64,000 nucleotides of DNA from Streptomyces halobius (GCF_023277745.1 NZ_CP086322.1:4340001-4404000), one strand, 5' to 3'; counted from the first letter of the stretch, positions 42,898 through 52,543 are shown. The notes: a model not told the origin generated them from the letters alone. Program-made: numbers and translations.

Positions 42898-43290
42898 ATG
42901 ACGCCCACAGGCACCCCGAACGCCCCCGGATCTCACGCGTCCCCTGCGTCCTTCGCGGCGCCCGCGTCTCCTGCGTGATCGGCACCGACCGCATCCTGCG
43001 CGACGTCGCCTCGATCTCGCTGGACGAACCGCTCGACGTACGGCTGGCCGAAGCGGCCGAGGCGCTGCACGCCCACATGGAGCGGATGGGCACCGTCCTC
43101 GGCGCCCTGCACGCTTCCGGTCACCGCCGCGGCCCCGACCGCACGCCGGACGCCCACTCGGGTGATCAGCCGCGCCAGGACCACCGCGCGCGGTCCGTCA
43201 CCGCCCCCGCGACGGCGTCACCGAACTGATCGCACCCGACCGGGACGCCCTGCCTCTGAGCCTCCGCCTTCTCCCGGCCCTCTCGCCCGT
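42898..43290 (+). pseudogene. Decayed TetR-family regulator
   Basis: ATG 42898 opens a short frame that stops at 42978. Another frame then reads LRDVASISLDEPLDVRLAEA and MERMGTVLGALHASGH, typical of a TetR ligand domain, and a third frame reads GVTELIAPDRDALPLSLRLL, typical of a TetR C-terminus. The helix-turn-helix is missing. At least two frame changes and a deletion are implied. The preceding palindrome fits its lost autoregulation. Confidence 0.55.
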
Positions 43291-43312
43291 CCCCCTCACC
43301 TGTTGTGTCCCC

Positions 43313-44299
<987 letters not shown>

Positions 44300-44361
44300 G
44301 CTGCTACCTCCTGGCGCTGTACCGCGATCGGATCCGGTTCCGTTCCCGAATCACACGTGGG

Positions 44362-44392
44362 ACGTTAGGAGTTCGAGCACTCTCGAAGTCAA
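44362..44392 (-). promoter_or_regulatory. MerR-type promoter of the aldo/keto reductase
   Basis: On the minus strand TTGACT (44392-44387) and TAACGT (44367-44362) are 19 nt apart, with the perfect dyad TTCGAG-AGTG-CTCGAA (44387-44372) filling the spacer. This geometry is diagnostic of MerR-family activators, which untwist an overlong spacer. The rest of 44400-44607 is empty. Confidence 0.8.
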
Positions 44393-44607
44393 CGACGCTT
44401 CGAGTGCCGCTGCTCAGCGTCACCCGCCGGTCCCGCGCCGCCGGGGGACCGCTCCTCCGCCGGGACTCCGGGCGCGCCACCAGCCACCTTCGGGACGCCA
44501 CCGGCGACAGGTCAGGGGGCAGGGTCAGAGGCCACAGGCATCGGCATCCAGTCAACTCGCCCCCAGCTTCCATCAGCCGGCTCGGCCACCCCTCTGCCGG
44601 CGGTGAG

Positions 44608-44976
44608 TCAGCTGTCGTCGCGAGAGTCGTCGCCTCCCGCGATCGCCCGCAGGGCCCGGCAGTGGGCGGCGAAGGCGGCCCGGCCGTCCTCGGTGAGGGC
44701 GAGCCACGTACGCGGACGCTTCCCGACGTATCCCTTCGTGACCGCGACATAGCCCGCCTTCTCCAAGGTGGTGACCTGCCGTGAGAGCACGGAGTCACTC
44801 ACCTCGACCGTGTCCCGGACGAACGCGAACTCGGCTTTGTCGGCGGCCGCCAGGGTCGCCACGATGGAGAAGCGAACCGGCGCGTGTATCACCTCGTCGA
44901 GCCCATGACGCGGATGGGCTCCGGCGCAAGTACGTCTTCCGGGGCTCGGATGGGCTCCAGAGCGCGGATCACTCAC
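44608..44976 (-). CDS. Winged-helix (MarR/ArsR-like) regulator
   Basis: 122 aa from GTG 44976, with GGAGG seven bases upstream and the start inside the membrane-protein stop (GTGA). The core is DEVIHAPVRFSIVATLAAAD, then VEVSDSVLSRQVTTLEKAGY and KRPRTWLALTEDGRAAF, matching the wHTH family that reads ...RLxIMAxLA...LSRHLxxLExAGYV. The N-terminus has a duplicated SGAHPSP/AGAHPRH. Co-transcribed with the membrane protein, which it may sense or regulate. Confidence 0.85.
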   Translation of the reverse strand: MSDPRSGAHPSPGRRTCAGAHPRHGLDEVIHAPVRFSIVATLAAADKAEFAFVRDTVEVSDSVLSRQVTTLEKAGYVAVTKGYVGKRPRTWLALTEDGRAAFAAHCRALRAIAGGDDSRDDS

Positions 44977-45392
44977 CGTCGGGCCTCCAAGTAACCCCCT
45001 ATTACGCCGGGAAGCGCCACCACCATCGCGCCGGGGACCCACCACGCCGCGACGCCCTCGAACCAGACGGCACCCGGAATCAGCACGGCGGGGTAGAGCA
45101 GCGCCCACGCGATGATCATGCCGACGTGCCAACGGGCGAATCCTCGCCGCGCAACGGGCTGCCGAGCCGCGTACACCGACAATCCCGTGATGGCGAGACC
45201 CAAGAAACCCATGCCGGCCGCCAACCCGTACGGATGCCTCACCAGCCCGATCGCGAGCACCGCGACGGCAGCCGCGCACCCGAAGATCACTTGATAGCGG
45301 ACATACCACTTGGATCCATTCCGAACGGTGGATCCCAACCGCTGCGCGCGGGCCAGTGCGGCCGCCGCATCCTTCGAGGCGTACTCGGACAC
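44973..45392 (-). CDS. Four-helix membrane protein paired with a wHTH regulator
   Basis: 139 aa from GTG 45392 behind AAGGGGGG. A short basic N-terminus, then hydrophobic helices: VIFGCAAAVAVLAIGLV, YGLAAGMGFLGLAITGLSVY, GMIIAWALLYPAVLIPGAVW and WWVPGAMVVALPGVIGGYLE. Function unknown. Pairs of this type (membrane protein overlapping a wHTH regulator) recur in actinobacteria and are sometimes linked to autoregulated efflux or stress units. Confidence 0.8.
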   Translation of the reverse strand: MSEYASKDAAAALARAQRLGSTVRNGSKWYVRYQVIFGCAAAVAVLAIGLVRHPYGLAAGMGFLGLAITGLSVYAARQPVARRGFARWHVGMIIAWALLYPAVLIPGAVWFEGVAAWWVPGAMVVALPGVIGGYLEARR

Positions 45393-45627
45393 GCCAACCC
45401 CCCCTTGTCGACTCTTCCTTGCTCCTTCAAGCATGACAAATACTTTCCACATTGACAAGTATTTTCCAGTAACACCTCGACCAGGCGGTCGGACTGACGT
45501 CCAGCCAGCCCGGACGAGCCGGACGAGCCGAACGAGCGGAACGAGGGGAACGGGCTGAGCGGTCCCGCCCCGCCCGGCCCCGAAGCCCGGCACAAGCCTC
45601 ACCTGCACGCATCCCCCAAGATCAGGT

Positions 45628-45647
45628 ACTGTTGGCGCCCCAACAGT
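45628..45647. promoter_or_regulatory. 20-bp perfect palindrome (8-bp arms)
   Basis: ACTGTTGGCGCCCCAACAGT: arms ACTGTTGG and CCAACAGT with a 4-bp centre, in the 396-nt gap between the divergent membrane-protein and methyltransferase genes. Likely an operator; the binding protein is unknown. The rest of the gap has no supported gene. Confidence 0.6.
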
Positions 45648-45788
45648 GGACCCGACCGAGGAGGTGAGACCGATTCCCCGCCAGACCAGGCAGGTGCTCC
45701 CGTCTCACGTCCGTACGGCCCGCACGACGCAGGTGACCGTCCGGCACACGTGACCCGGGGAGCGCGCACGGCGTCCCGAAAGGCTCAC

Positions 45789-46757
45789 ATGTCGACCATC
45801 CCGTCACCGCAGTCCCCGCTTCACCTCTCAACTCCCTCCGCTCCCCCAGCCCTCCCAGCCGTCCCCCGCTCCACCGTCATCACCAGGCTCCGCGCCGCCG
45901 GCTGCGTCTTCGCCGAGGACGAGGCGGAACTGCTCCTCTCCACGGCACGTACACCGGCGGAACTCGCCGCCATGGTGGAACGGCGCGTCATCGGCCTGCC
46001 TCTCGAACACGTCGTGGGCTGGGCCGAGTTCGCCGGCCTGCGGGTGGCCGTGGATCCCGGGGTCTTCGTGCCCCGCCGCCGCACCGAATTCCTCGTCGAG
46101 CGGGCCGTCGGCCTCGCCGGTGCCCTCGGCCGGCCGCGGCCCGTCGTCGTCGACCTGTGCTGCGGCTCGGGCGCGGTGGGCGCCGCGCTGGCCGCGGCCC
46201 TGGACCGGGTCGAGTTGCACTCCGCGGACATCGAACCCGCCGCGGTGCGCTGCGCCCGCCGCAACACCGCCACCGCCGGTGGCGAGGTGTACGAGGGCGA
46301 TCTCTTCGGCCCGCTGCCCGCCGGCCTCCGGGGGCGTATCGACATCCTCGTCGCCAACGTGCCGTACGTACCGACCGAGGAGGTCGGGCTGCTGCCCGCG
46401 GAGGCGCGCGAGTACGAGCCCTTGGTGGCGCTGGACGGGGGCGCGGACGGACTCGACGTGATGCGACGCGTGAGCGCGGCGGCGCCGGCATGGCTGGCGC
46501 CCGGTGGCCATCTGCTCGTCGAGACGAGCGAGCGCCAGGCGCCGCAGGCCGTCGAGACCTTCGCCCGCAACGGGCTGCTCCCGCGGGTGACCAACGACGA
46601 CGAGCGCTACGCCACGGTCGTCACCGGCACCCGACCGGCCCGGAAACCGATACCCGAACCGTCCCGGGACCCGGCAGCGGCCCCACCACCCCCATCAAGG
46701 CCATCGCCGTCCCCTGGATGCGGCCCCTGCTGTGGGCCGACATCCCCCTGGCAATGA
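45789..46757 (+). CDS. PrmC/HemK-like protein N5-glutamine methyltransferase paralogue
   Basis: 322 aa from ATG 45789. SAM-binding motif VVDLCCGSGAVGAALAAAL, then SADIEPAAV, and the catalytic motif reads ANVPYVPTEE where PrmC has NPPY. The insertion VFVPRRRTEFLVERA is typical of the family of PrmC-related proteins of unknown substrate. The N-terminus is Pro/Ser-rich and the last ~35 residues are low-complexity Pro/Ser, so the natural end may lie earlier. Not the release-factor PrmC itself. Confidence 0.85.
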   Translation: MSTIPSPQSPLHLSTPSAPPALPAVPRSTVITRLRAAGCVFAEDEAELLLSTARTPAELAAMVERRVIGLPLEHVVGWAEFAGLRVAVDPGVFVPRRRTEFLVERAVGLAGALGRPRPVVVDLCCGSGAVGAALAAALDRVELHSADIEPAAVRCARRNTATAGGEVYEGDLFGPLPAGLRGRIDILVANVPYVPTEEVGLLPAEAREYEPLVALDGGADGLDVMRRVSAAAPAWLAPGGHLLVETSERQAPQAVETFARNGLLPRVTNDDERYATVVTGTRPARKPIPEPSRDPAAAPPPPSRPSPSPGCGPCCGPTSPWQ

Positions 46758-46838
46758 ACTTTCCCGCACGCCGACATGACCGGCACCGGAAGCCTCGGCC
46801 CGCCTGTGACTGAGCGCCGTAGTCGGCCGCTGAGCGCC

Positions 46839-47086
46839 TCAGGTGCCAGTGCGCTGCCAGACGGCCGGCAGGGCGCGGGCGGCCCGGCCCGGATCGCGGC
46901 GGCGGCTACCGCTCTCCAGTGGCCCGGCCTCGCCAGCCTGTCCAGATGGTGTGCAGCGAGCGTGCGCCCCACCCCGGCCGCCTCGGCGGCCTCGTTGCGG
47001 CCGACCTCGCGGCCCTGCGCCGCCACGTACTCGTACAGGCGGCGCCGCACCGCCCGGCGGGGCCAACTACCTCGCTCAGCGGCCAC
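46839..47086 (-). pseudogene. Decayed helix-turn-helix regulator fragment
   Basis: GTG 47086 opens AERGSWPRRAVRRRLYEYVA, then VGRNEAAEAAGVGRTLAAHH and LDRLARPG, a clear winged-helix N-terminus. A one-base shift near 46925 continues the family pattern as EAGPLESGSRRRDPGRAARA, ending QRTGT-stop at 46839. Intact relatives (…LLESGSRRRTGRGGPGAGRPAKLY) are much longer, so this is a frameshifted, truncated remnant. Confidence 0.6.
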
Positions 47087-47168
47087 CTATCGCTCAGTCA
47101 CCGCCCCCACCCGCCACTCCTGCTAGCGCTTGCTTGCAAAAGTTAGCACTCGGGTGCACCATCGACAC

Positions 47169-47615
47169 ATGGCATCACTCAACGTCGGCAACCTCGGTGA
47201 GTTCCTGCGGGAGCAGCGGCGCACGGCGCAGCTCAGCCTGCGGCAGCTCGCGGATGCCGCCGGGGTGTCCAACCCGTATCTCAGCCAGATCGAGCGCGGC
47301 TTGCGCAAGCCGAGTGCGGAGATCCTGCAGCAACTCGCCAAGGCTCTGCGGATATCCGCCGAGACGCTGTACGTCCAGGCCGGGATCCTCGACGAGCGGC
47401 ATGGGCTCGAAGGCGTCGAGGTGCAGACCGCGATCCTCACCGATCCGTCTCTGAACGAGCGGCAGAAGCAGGTCCTGCTGCAGATCTACGAGTCCTTCCG
47501 CAAGGAGAACGGACTCGGGGGCGGCGGCGAGGAGAGCGCCCCGCGCGGGCACGAGGACGAGCGCGTTACGGACTCCCACGAGGCAGAGGCCGACGGCGGC
47601 CCGCACGCCACCTGA
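47169..47615 (+). CDS. XRE-family regulator (Rv0474-like)
   Basis: 148 aa from ATG 47169. Helix-turn-helix LGEFLREQRRTAQLSLRQLA, ADAAGVSNPYLSQIERGLRK, then a helix-rich middle (NERQKQVLLQIYESFRKENG) and an acidic low-complexity tail. CACCAT lies about seven bases before the ATG, so it may be leaderless. With the next two genes it matches the M. tuberculosis order Rv0474-hbhA-Rv0476. Confidence 0.9.
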   Translation: MASLNVGNLGEFLREQRRTAQLSLRQLADAAGVSNPYLSQIERGLRKPSAEILQQLAKALRISAETLYVQAGILDERHGLEGVEVQTAILTDPSLNERQKQVLLQIYESFRKENGLGGGGEESAPRGHEDERVTDSHEAEADGGPHAT

Positions 47616-47647
47616 GCAATCGATTTCGTTTCCAGGAGGAATTACGC

Positions 47648-48301
47648 ATGGCCATCACCACCGAGGACCTCCGCAAGGTCTTCACGGACCCGACCCCGCT
47701 GTACGCCGTGGCCGGCGCCACCGACCTGGCCGCCCAGAAGGCCGCCGAGGCGTTCGGCGAGGTGCCGCAGCTGGTCGAGAAGATCCGGACCGAGGCGCCC
47801 AAGCGCTTCGAGTCCGTGCGGGCCACCGACCCCAAGGACGTCCAGGAGCGCGTCACCCAGCAGGCCAAGGACACCCAGGAGCGCGTCGCCCACCAGGCCA
47901 AGGACGCCCAGGACAAGCTGACCGAGGCGCTGGGCTCGCTCGACGGCGACCTGAAGAAGCTGCTCGATCAGGCACAGGAGCTGGCACTGCGGGGCGTGGG
48001 CCGGGCCGCCGAGGTGGCCGTGCAGGCACGCGAGACGTATGACGAGCTGGCCGAGCGCGGCCGGGGCGCCGTGCAGACCTGGCGTGGCCAGGCCGACGGG
48101 CAGGCCGAGGAACTGACGGTCGCGATCGAGCCGGAGCCGGCGGCGAAGGACGCGGAGAAGGACGAGGGCGAGGACGAGGCCAACGCCGTGCCGGCGCCCG
48201 CGAACGGGGTCAAGACGGAGAACAAGGCCGTCCCGGCGAAGAAGACCACCACGGCGCGCAAGCCGGCGGCGAAGAAGACCCCGCCGCAGTCCGCGAAGTG
48301 A
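47648..48301 (+). CDS. HbhA-like heparin-binding adhesin homologue
   Basis: 217 aa from ATG 47648 behind CCAGGAGGAA. Begins ITTEDLRKVFTDPTPLYAVA as mycobacterial HbhA does, then a long amphipathic coiled coil with the repeats ERVTQQAKDTQERVAHQAKD, and a C-terminal Lys/Ala/Pro tail (KKTTTARKPAAKKTPPQSAK). In mycobacteria that tail binds heparan sulfate; in a soil streptomycete the role is probably lipid/cell-envelope-associated. Terminator at 48362-48392. Confidence 0.88.
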   Translation: MAITTEDLRKVFTDPTPLYAVAGATDLAAQKAAEAFGEVPQLVEKIRTEAPKRFESVRATDPKDVQERVTQQAKDTQERVAHQAKDAQDKLTEALGSLDGDLKKLLDQAQELALRGVGRAAEVAVQARETYDELAERGRGAVQTWRGQADGQAEELTVAIEPEPAAKDAEKDEGEDEANAVPAPANGVKTENKAVPAKKTTTARKPAAKKTPPQSAK

Positions 48302-48361
48302 CCTCGGTCACCATGCGCTGAGCGGACGGGCCGACGGGCGGGGGAAGCGGCAGGCAGCGGG

Positions 48362-48392
48362 CGGGCCGGGCACATTTCAGGTGTCCGGCCCG
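48362..48392 (+). terminator. Terminator of the hbhA-like gene
   Basis: CGGGCCGGGCAC (48362-48373) and GTGTCCGGCCCG (48381-48392) form a 12-bp stem with one mismatch, 60 nt after the stop. Confidence 0.7.
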
Positions 48393-48636
48393 TTCTCCGG
48401 TCACAGCCCGTTCTCGATTACGGTCGGTTCCTCCGGGTACGGTCCACCTCCGGGTACGGTGGGCCGCTGAGGAGCACTACGGCCGGGCGGCCCGTACGGA
48501 CACACCGGGGGACGCAGCGCCGGCAGGAGGCCGGGAAGAAGCGGCGGGAATTCCGAGCAGGCCGAGCAGGCCAGACAATCCGAGCAGTCCAGGGCAATCA
48601 GGAAAACAGGGCAACGGGGAAACAGGCGGTGGCAGG
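48393..48636. other. Gap before DUF2516
   Basis: About 245 nt with repeated GAGCAGGCC/GAGCAGTCC units (48547-48590) and a GGGCAA pair. The DUF2516 promoter is expected here; nothing else is supported. Confidence 0.45.
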
Positions 48637-48975
48637 GTGCTGATCTACGAGTTCCAGAACTTTCTGAGCTATGTGCAGCTCGCTCTGGGCGTGTTCTCCG
48701 CCGTGATGCTGATCGACGCGGCCGTGCGCCGCGAAGACGCCTATCGCGCCGCGAGCAAACAGTCCAAGGGCATGTGGCTGATCTTCCTCGGTATCGCCAC
48801 GGCGCTGCTCTTCCTGCTCCCGCTGATGTCGTTCCTGCCGATCATCGGCCTGATCGCGGTGATCGTCTACACCGTCGACGTCCGGCCGGCGCTCAAGCAG
48901 ATCACCGGCAAGGGTCCGCGCCGCGGCGGCTCCAGCTCGGACGGCCCTTACGGCCCCTACAACGGCGGCCGGTAA
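48637..48975 (+). CDS. DUF2516 membrane protein
   Basis: 112 aa from GTG 48637. Two or three membrane segments: YVQLALGVFSAVMLIDAAVR, MWLIFLGIATALLFLLPLMS and FLPIIGLIAVIVYTVDVRPA, then a Gly/Ser/Tyr tail. Corresponds to Rv0476, conserved downstream of hbhA. Function unknown. Confidence 0.88.
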   Translation: MLIYEFQNFLSYVQLALGVFSAVMLIDAAVRREDAYRAASKQSKGMWLIFLGIATALLFLLPLMSFLPIIGLIAVIVYTVDVRPALKQITGKGPRRGGSSSDGPYGPYNGGR

Positions 48976-49101
48976 GCGGAAGAGACGGATCCGGAAACGA
49001 CCGGATCGGAAGAGGCGGACGCGGAAGACAAAGACGGGGCGGACGCGGAACACGAAGGACGGACGGGAAGGACGGACGCGACAGGCGCGCGGGCGCCGGC
49101 G

Positions 49102-50634
49102 TTATCTCCGGTCCAGCAGCAGCACCGCGACATCGTCTGTCAGCTCGCCGCCGTTGAGGTCGCGTACCTCCCTGACCGACGCGTCCAGAAGCTCTTCGCC
49201 GCGCAGTCCGGACGCCATCTGACGGCCGACCAGTTCGGCCATGCCCTCCTGGCCGAGGCGCTGGTTGCCCTCGCCGACGCGGCCCTCGATCAGGCCGTCC
49301 GTATACATCATCAGGCTCCAGGAGCCGCCCAGTTCGACCTGTCGGCGCGGCCAGCGGGCGTGCGGCAGCAGGCCGAGCGCAGGGCCGCCGGACTCGTACG
49401 GCAGCAGGCGCGGCGTCCGCCCGGCGTGGGCCAGCAGCGGCGCGGGGTGGCCGGCCAGGCACAGGCCGGCGCGCCGGCCGTCCGGGGAGATGTCGACGGT
49501 GCACAGCGTCGCGAAGATCTCGTCGTCGGCGCGCTCGTGTTCCAGCACCTTCTGGAGGGTGGAGAGGAGTTCGTCGCCGCACAGTCCGGCGAAGGTCAGC
49601 GCGCGCCAGGCGATGCGCAGCTCGACGCCCAGTGCGGCCTCGTCGGGGCCGTGGCCGCAGACGTCGCCGATCATTGCGTGGACGGTGCCGTCCGGGGTGC
49701 GGACGGTGTCGTAGAAGTCGCCGCCGAGCAGTGCGCGGCTGCGGCCGGGCCGGTAGCAGGCGGCGAAGCGCAGGTCGGAGCCGTCGAGCAGCGGTGTGGG
49801 CAGCAGCCCGCGCTCCAGGCGGGCGTTCTCCTGCGCGAGCATCCGTGACTCGGTGAGCTGGCGCTGGGCGAGATCGGCGCGTTTGCGTTCGACGGCGTAG
49901 CGGACGGCGCGGCTGAGGACGGCGCCGTCCAGTTCGTCGCGGAACAGGTAGTCCTGGGCGCCGACGCGTACGGCATCGGCGGCGCGCTCGGCGTCCGTCT
50001 CGGACGTCAGCACCAGGACCGCCTGCGCCGGCGCCATCCGCAGCACCCCGCGCAGCATGTCCAGTTCGTCGCCGGGGCAGTCGCCGCCTGCCGCCTCCCG
50101 TTCCGCGCGCTCCGGCGGGGCCAGGTCGAGCAGGATGCAGTGGACGTCGTCGGTGAGCAGCCGCTCGGCCTCGGTGAGGTTCCGGGCGGTCCGCAGCCGG
50201 ACCCTGCGGCCCGACCAGTCCCACATCTCGGGGACCGGGCTGTTGGGGTCCTCGCCGATGAGGAGCAGGGTCAGGCCCTGATCGTGCGGCCCGTGGCCGG
50301 AGTGGTGGGCGTGGTCGGCCGAAAACGGCCGGGTCGCCGCCCGGGGACGCGCTTCCCGGCAGTCCGCGCCGTACTGCACGAGACCGGTCGCGGGCTCCGC
50401 CGGGGCCCTCCCTTCCCCCGTCTCGGCTGGGCTCGAACGGGAGACACCCCCACGGTCGGACGCCGCCTGGGCGCTGCCCCGGCCGGCCTGCTCCCAGGCG
50501 CTCGCGGCCCGGACCGCCGGCTCCCCCTGCGTCGGCGCACCGGCCGCCCACGCGGCATCCGCGCGGGCGTGCTCCGCCACGGCCGCCTGCTGCGACAGCA
50601 CGGCGGACCGCTGGTGCGGTACGGGTACGGGCAT
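49102..50634 (-). CDS. Response-regulator receiver fused to PP2C (RsbU/SpoIIE-type) phosphatase
   Basis: 510 aa from ATG 50634 behind GAAGGAAG. A disordered N-terminus (~1-120) precedes a receiver-like domain (TLLLIGEDPNSPVPEMWDWS, CILLDLAPPERA, VLTSETDAERAADAVRVGAQ), a linker helix (AVRYAVERKRADLAQRQLTE) and a PPM phosphatase domain with GGDFYDTVRTPDGTVHAMIG, DVCGHGPDEAALG, MMYTDGLIEGR and LTDDVAVLLLDRR metal ligands. Such proteins dephosphorylate anti-sigma-antagonists and so release sigma factors of the sigB type. Monocistronic. Confidence 0.9.
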   Translation of the reverse strand: MPVPVPHQRSAVLSQQAAVAEHARADAAWAAGAPTQGEPAVRAASAWEQAGRGSAQAASDRGGVSRSSPAETGEGRAPAEPATGLVQYGADCREARPRAATRPFSADHAHHSGHGPHDQGLTLLLIGEDPNSPVPEMWDWSGRRVRLRTARNLTEAERLLTDDVHCILLDLAPPERAEREAAGGDCPGDELDMLRGVLRMAPAQAVLVLTSETDAERAADAVRVGAQDYLFRDELDGAVLSRAVRYAVERKRADLAQRQLTESRMLAQENARLERGLLPTPLLDGSDLRFAACYRPGRSRALLGGDFYDTVRTPDGTVHAMIGDVCGHGPDEAALGVELRIAWRALTFAGLCGDELLSTLQKVLEHERADDEIFATLCTVDISPDGRRAGLCLAGHPAPLLAHAGRTPRLLPYESGGPALGLLPHARWPRRQVELGGSWSLMMYTDGLIEGRVGEGNQRLGQEGMAELVGRQMASGLRGEELLDASVREVRDLNGGELTDDVAVLLLDRR

Positions 50635-50929
50635 TGCTCTGCTTCCTTCCCTCCCCCCGAGGGCGGGCGACGCGCCGACGGCGCACCACCGTGCCCGGTT
50701 CCCCGCCGTCGGTCGGTCATATGAGCGAAGGTCCGGGCTCTGAGAGGCGACCATAGCGTCAGTACCGAGCGGTACGGAATGGCCGACGGTAATCGGCCAT
50801 TGTCATATGCCGCACCCCATCTGCGATTTCACCTGGGGCGACAGGAAAGCGGAATGACGAACATCACCCCGCTTGACCGCATTCGGCTACGCCGCGACAA
50901 CCGTCTGATAGCAATCGATCGAGTCATTT

Positions 50930-50958
50930 ATCGGGCCGAGGGGTTCCCTCGGCCCGAT
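50930..50958 (-). terminator. Terminator of the NlpC/P60 gene
   Basis: ATCGGGCCGAGGG (50930-50942) pairs with CCCTCGGCCCGAT (50946-50958): a perfect 13-bp stem with a 3-nt loop. The surrounding 50755-51053 has no supported gene apart from low-complexity CCTTCTCCG runs. Confidence 0.85.
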
Positions 50959-51053
50959 CACCGGTACTGGACCTTTCTCCGACCTTCTCCGCCTTCTCGG
51001 CCTTTCTCCGACTTATCCGATCTATCCGGCCCCTCCGGCCTCGCCTCTCCGGC

Positions 51054-52271
51054 CTATTCGCCCTCGTTCATGCGGTCGTCGCGCATATCCGGCCGGACGA
51101 CACCCAGGATCGGCATCGAGCCCGCGCCGGCGACGGTGATCTTCCGACCCGGCCGCGGGGCATGCACCATCGCGCCGTCACCGACATAGATCCCGACATG
51201 ACTGGCATCGGTGAAATAGATGATCAGGTCGCCCGGCCGCATCCGTTTGACGCCGACCCGGGGCAGCTGCCGCCACTGCTCCTGTGAGGTCCGCGGAATC
51301 GTCCGGTCGGCGGCCTGCCACGCCCGGAGGGTCAGCCCGGAACAGTCGAAGGTGTCCGGCCCCTCCGCGCCCCAGACATAGTCCTTGCCGATCTGTGCCG
51401 TGGCGTACGCAATCGCCTTCATACCTCCGGCGGACGCTTTGTTGCTGATTTCCCTCAGCACACCGGAGTCGAGCCATTTCTGCTGTTCCTTGTACGCCTG
51501 CTCGTTCTCCAGCTTCCGCAGCCGGGCCTTTTCCTTCGCGGCGAGCCGGGATTCCAGCTTCTTTGCGGCGTCGATCTTTTTCTTGATGTCCCGCCGCGCG
51601 CTTTCCTTCTTCTTGCGGTTCGCCTCCAGTCGCTCCCAGCGGTCCGTGGCGGCCTGCGAATAGCCCTCCAAGTCGACCTTCAGAAGGGAGAGTTGACTGA
51701 TCACACCCTTGGCGGCCTGCTGCCCCTTACGGGCGAGGACGACATTGTCGAGAAAGAGCTCCGGGTCGCCGTTGAGCACCAGCTTGGCCTCGGGGGGAAT
51801 CCCGCCGCCCCGGTACTGGGCACTGGCCAGCACACCGGCCTGCCGCTTGAGGGCCTTCAACTCCCGCTGCGTCTTGTCGATGCTGCGGGCCAGCCTGACG
51901 ATCTCTTTCTGCTGGATCTCGACCTGCTCCTCGGCGGCGTTGTACGCGTCGGTGGCTTTCTCCGCCTTGCGGTAGAGGCTCTCGATCTTCTTGCGTACGT
52001 CCTCAAGGCGCTTGCCGGACCCCTTGCCCGCCCCCTCGCCGGACGCCTCGCCCGACCCGTTGCCGGGCTCCGCGGCCGCCCCCTTGGCCGCACCCCGCTT
52101 CGTCCCCTTGCCACTTCCGGACCCCGGCTCCGGATCCGCCGCGTACGCCGCCGTCTCCGCCCCACCCAGCAGCCCCATCACGCACAGGACCACGGCAGTA
52201 CCCACCATGATCCGGCCACCCCGTACGCCCCATACACCCCGAACGCCCTGCTGTGCGCCCTGGCTCCCCAC
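51054..52271 (-). CDS. Secreted NlpC/P60 cell-wall endopeptidase
   Basis: 405 aa from GTG 52271, six bases after GGAGG. Signal peptide (VGTAVVLCVMGLLGGAETAA), low-complexity Gly/Lys/Ser linker, a long coiled coil (KIESLYRKAEKATDAYNAAE ... ESRLAAKEKARLRKLENEQA), then the NlpC/P60 peptidase: AQIGKDYVWGAEGPDTFDCS with the catalytic Cys, GDLIIYFTDASHVGIYVGDG with the His, and MVHAPRPG. RipA-like D,L-endopeptidase cleaving peptidoglycan stem peptides. Streptomyces homologues are often under a c-di-AMP riboswitch, which I could not find here. Confidence 0.9.
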   Translation of the reverse strand: MGSQGAQQGVRGVWGVRGGRIMVGTAVVLCVMGLLGGAETAAYAADPEPGSGSGKGTKRGAAKGAAAEPGNGSGEASGEGAGKGSGKRLEDVRKKIESLYRKAEKATDAYNAAEEQVEIQQKEIVRLARSIDKTQRELKALKRQAGVLASAQYRGGGIPPEAKLVLNGDPELFLDNVVLARKGQQAAKGVISQLSLLKVDLEGYSQAATDRWERLEANRKKKESARRDIKKKIDAAKKLESRLAAKEKARLRKLENEQAYKEQQKWLDSGVLREISNKASAGGMKAIAYATAQIGKDYVWGAEGPDTFDCSGLTLRAWQAADRTIPRTSQEQWRQLPRVGVKRMRPGDLIIYFTDASHVGIYVGDGAMVHAPRPGRKITVAGAGSMPILGVVRPDMRDDRMNEGE

Positions 52272-52543
52272 CAGCCACCTCCGGTCGTTTAGCACCGATT
52301 CGCGCGTTCTCTTCTCTTCAGCCGCGGATGCTGCCATACCGCCCGGTAATTCGACAGAGCGACAAGGTCGTTTCTCATGCACGTCTCATGTGCGCCGGGG
52401 CGTTCGCCATGAACGACGCCCCGTTTCCCGCGCCCACGGTGCTCATCCCACCCCGCCTCGAAACCGAAACGAGCCCCGCCCCCGCCCCCAAGCCGCAGCT
52501 GCCCACACACGCACGCCCCATCGCCCCTCAACCACCCCCCTCG

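Noticed and set aside
50779..51189. 136-codon plus-strand frame starting in the PP2C promoter region
   Set aside because: Crosses the 50930-50958 terminator and the end of the NlpC/P60 gene; low-complexity Pro/Ser content.
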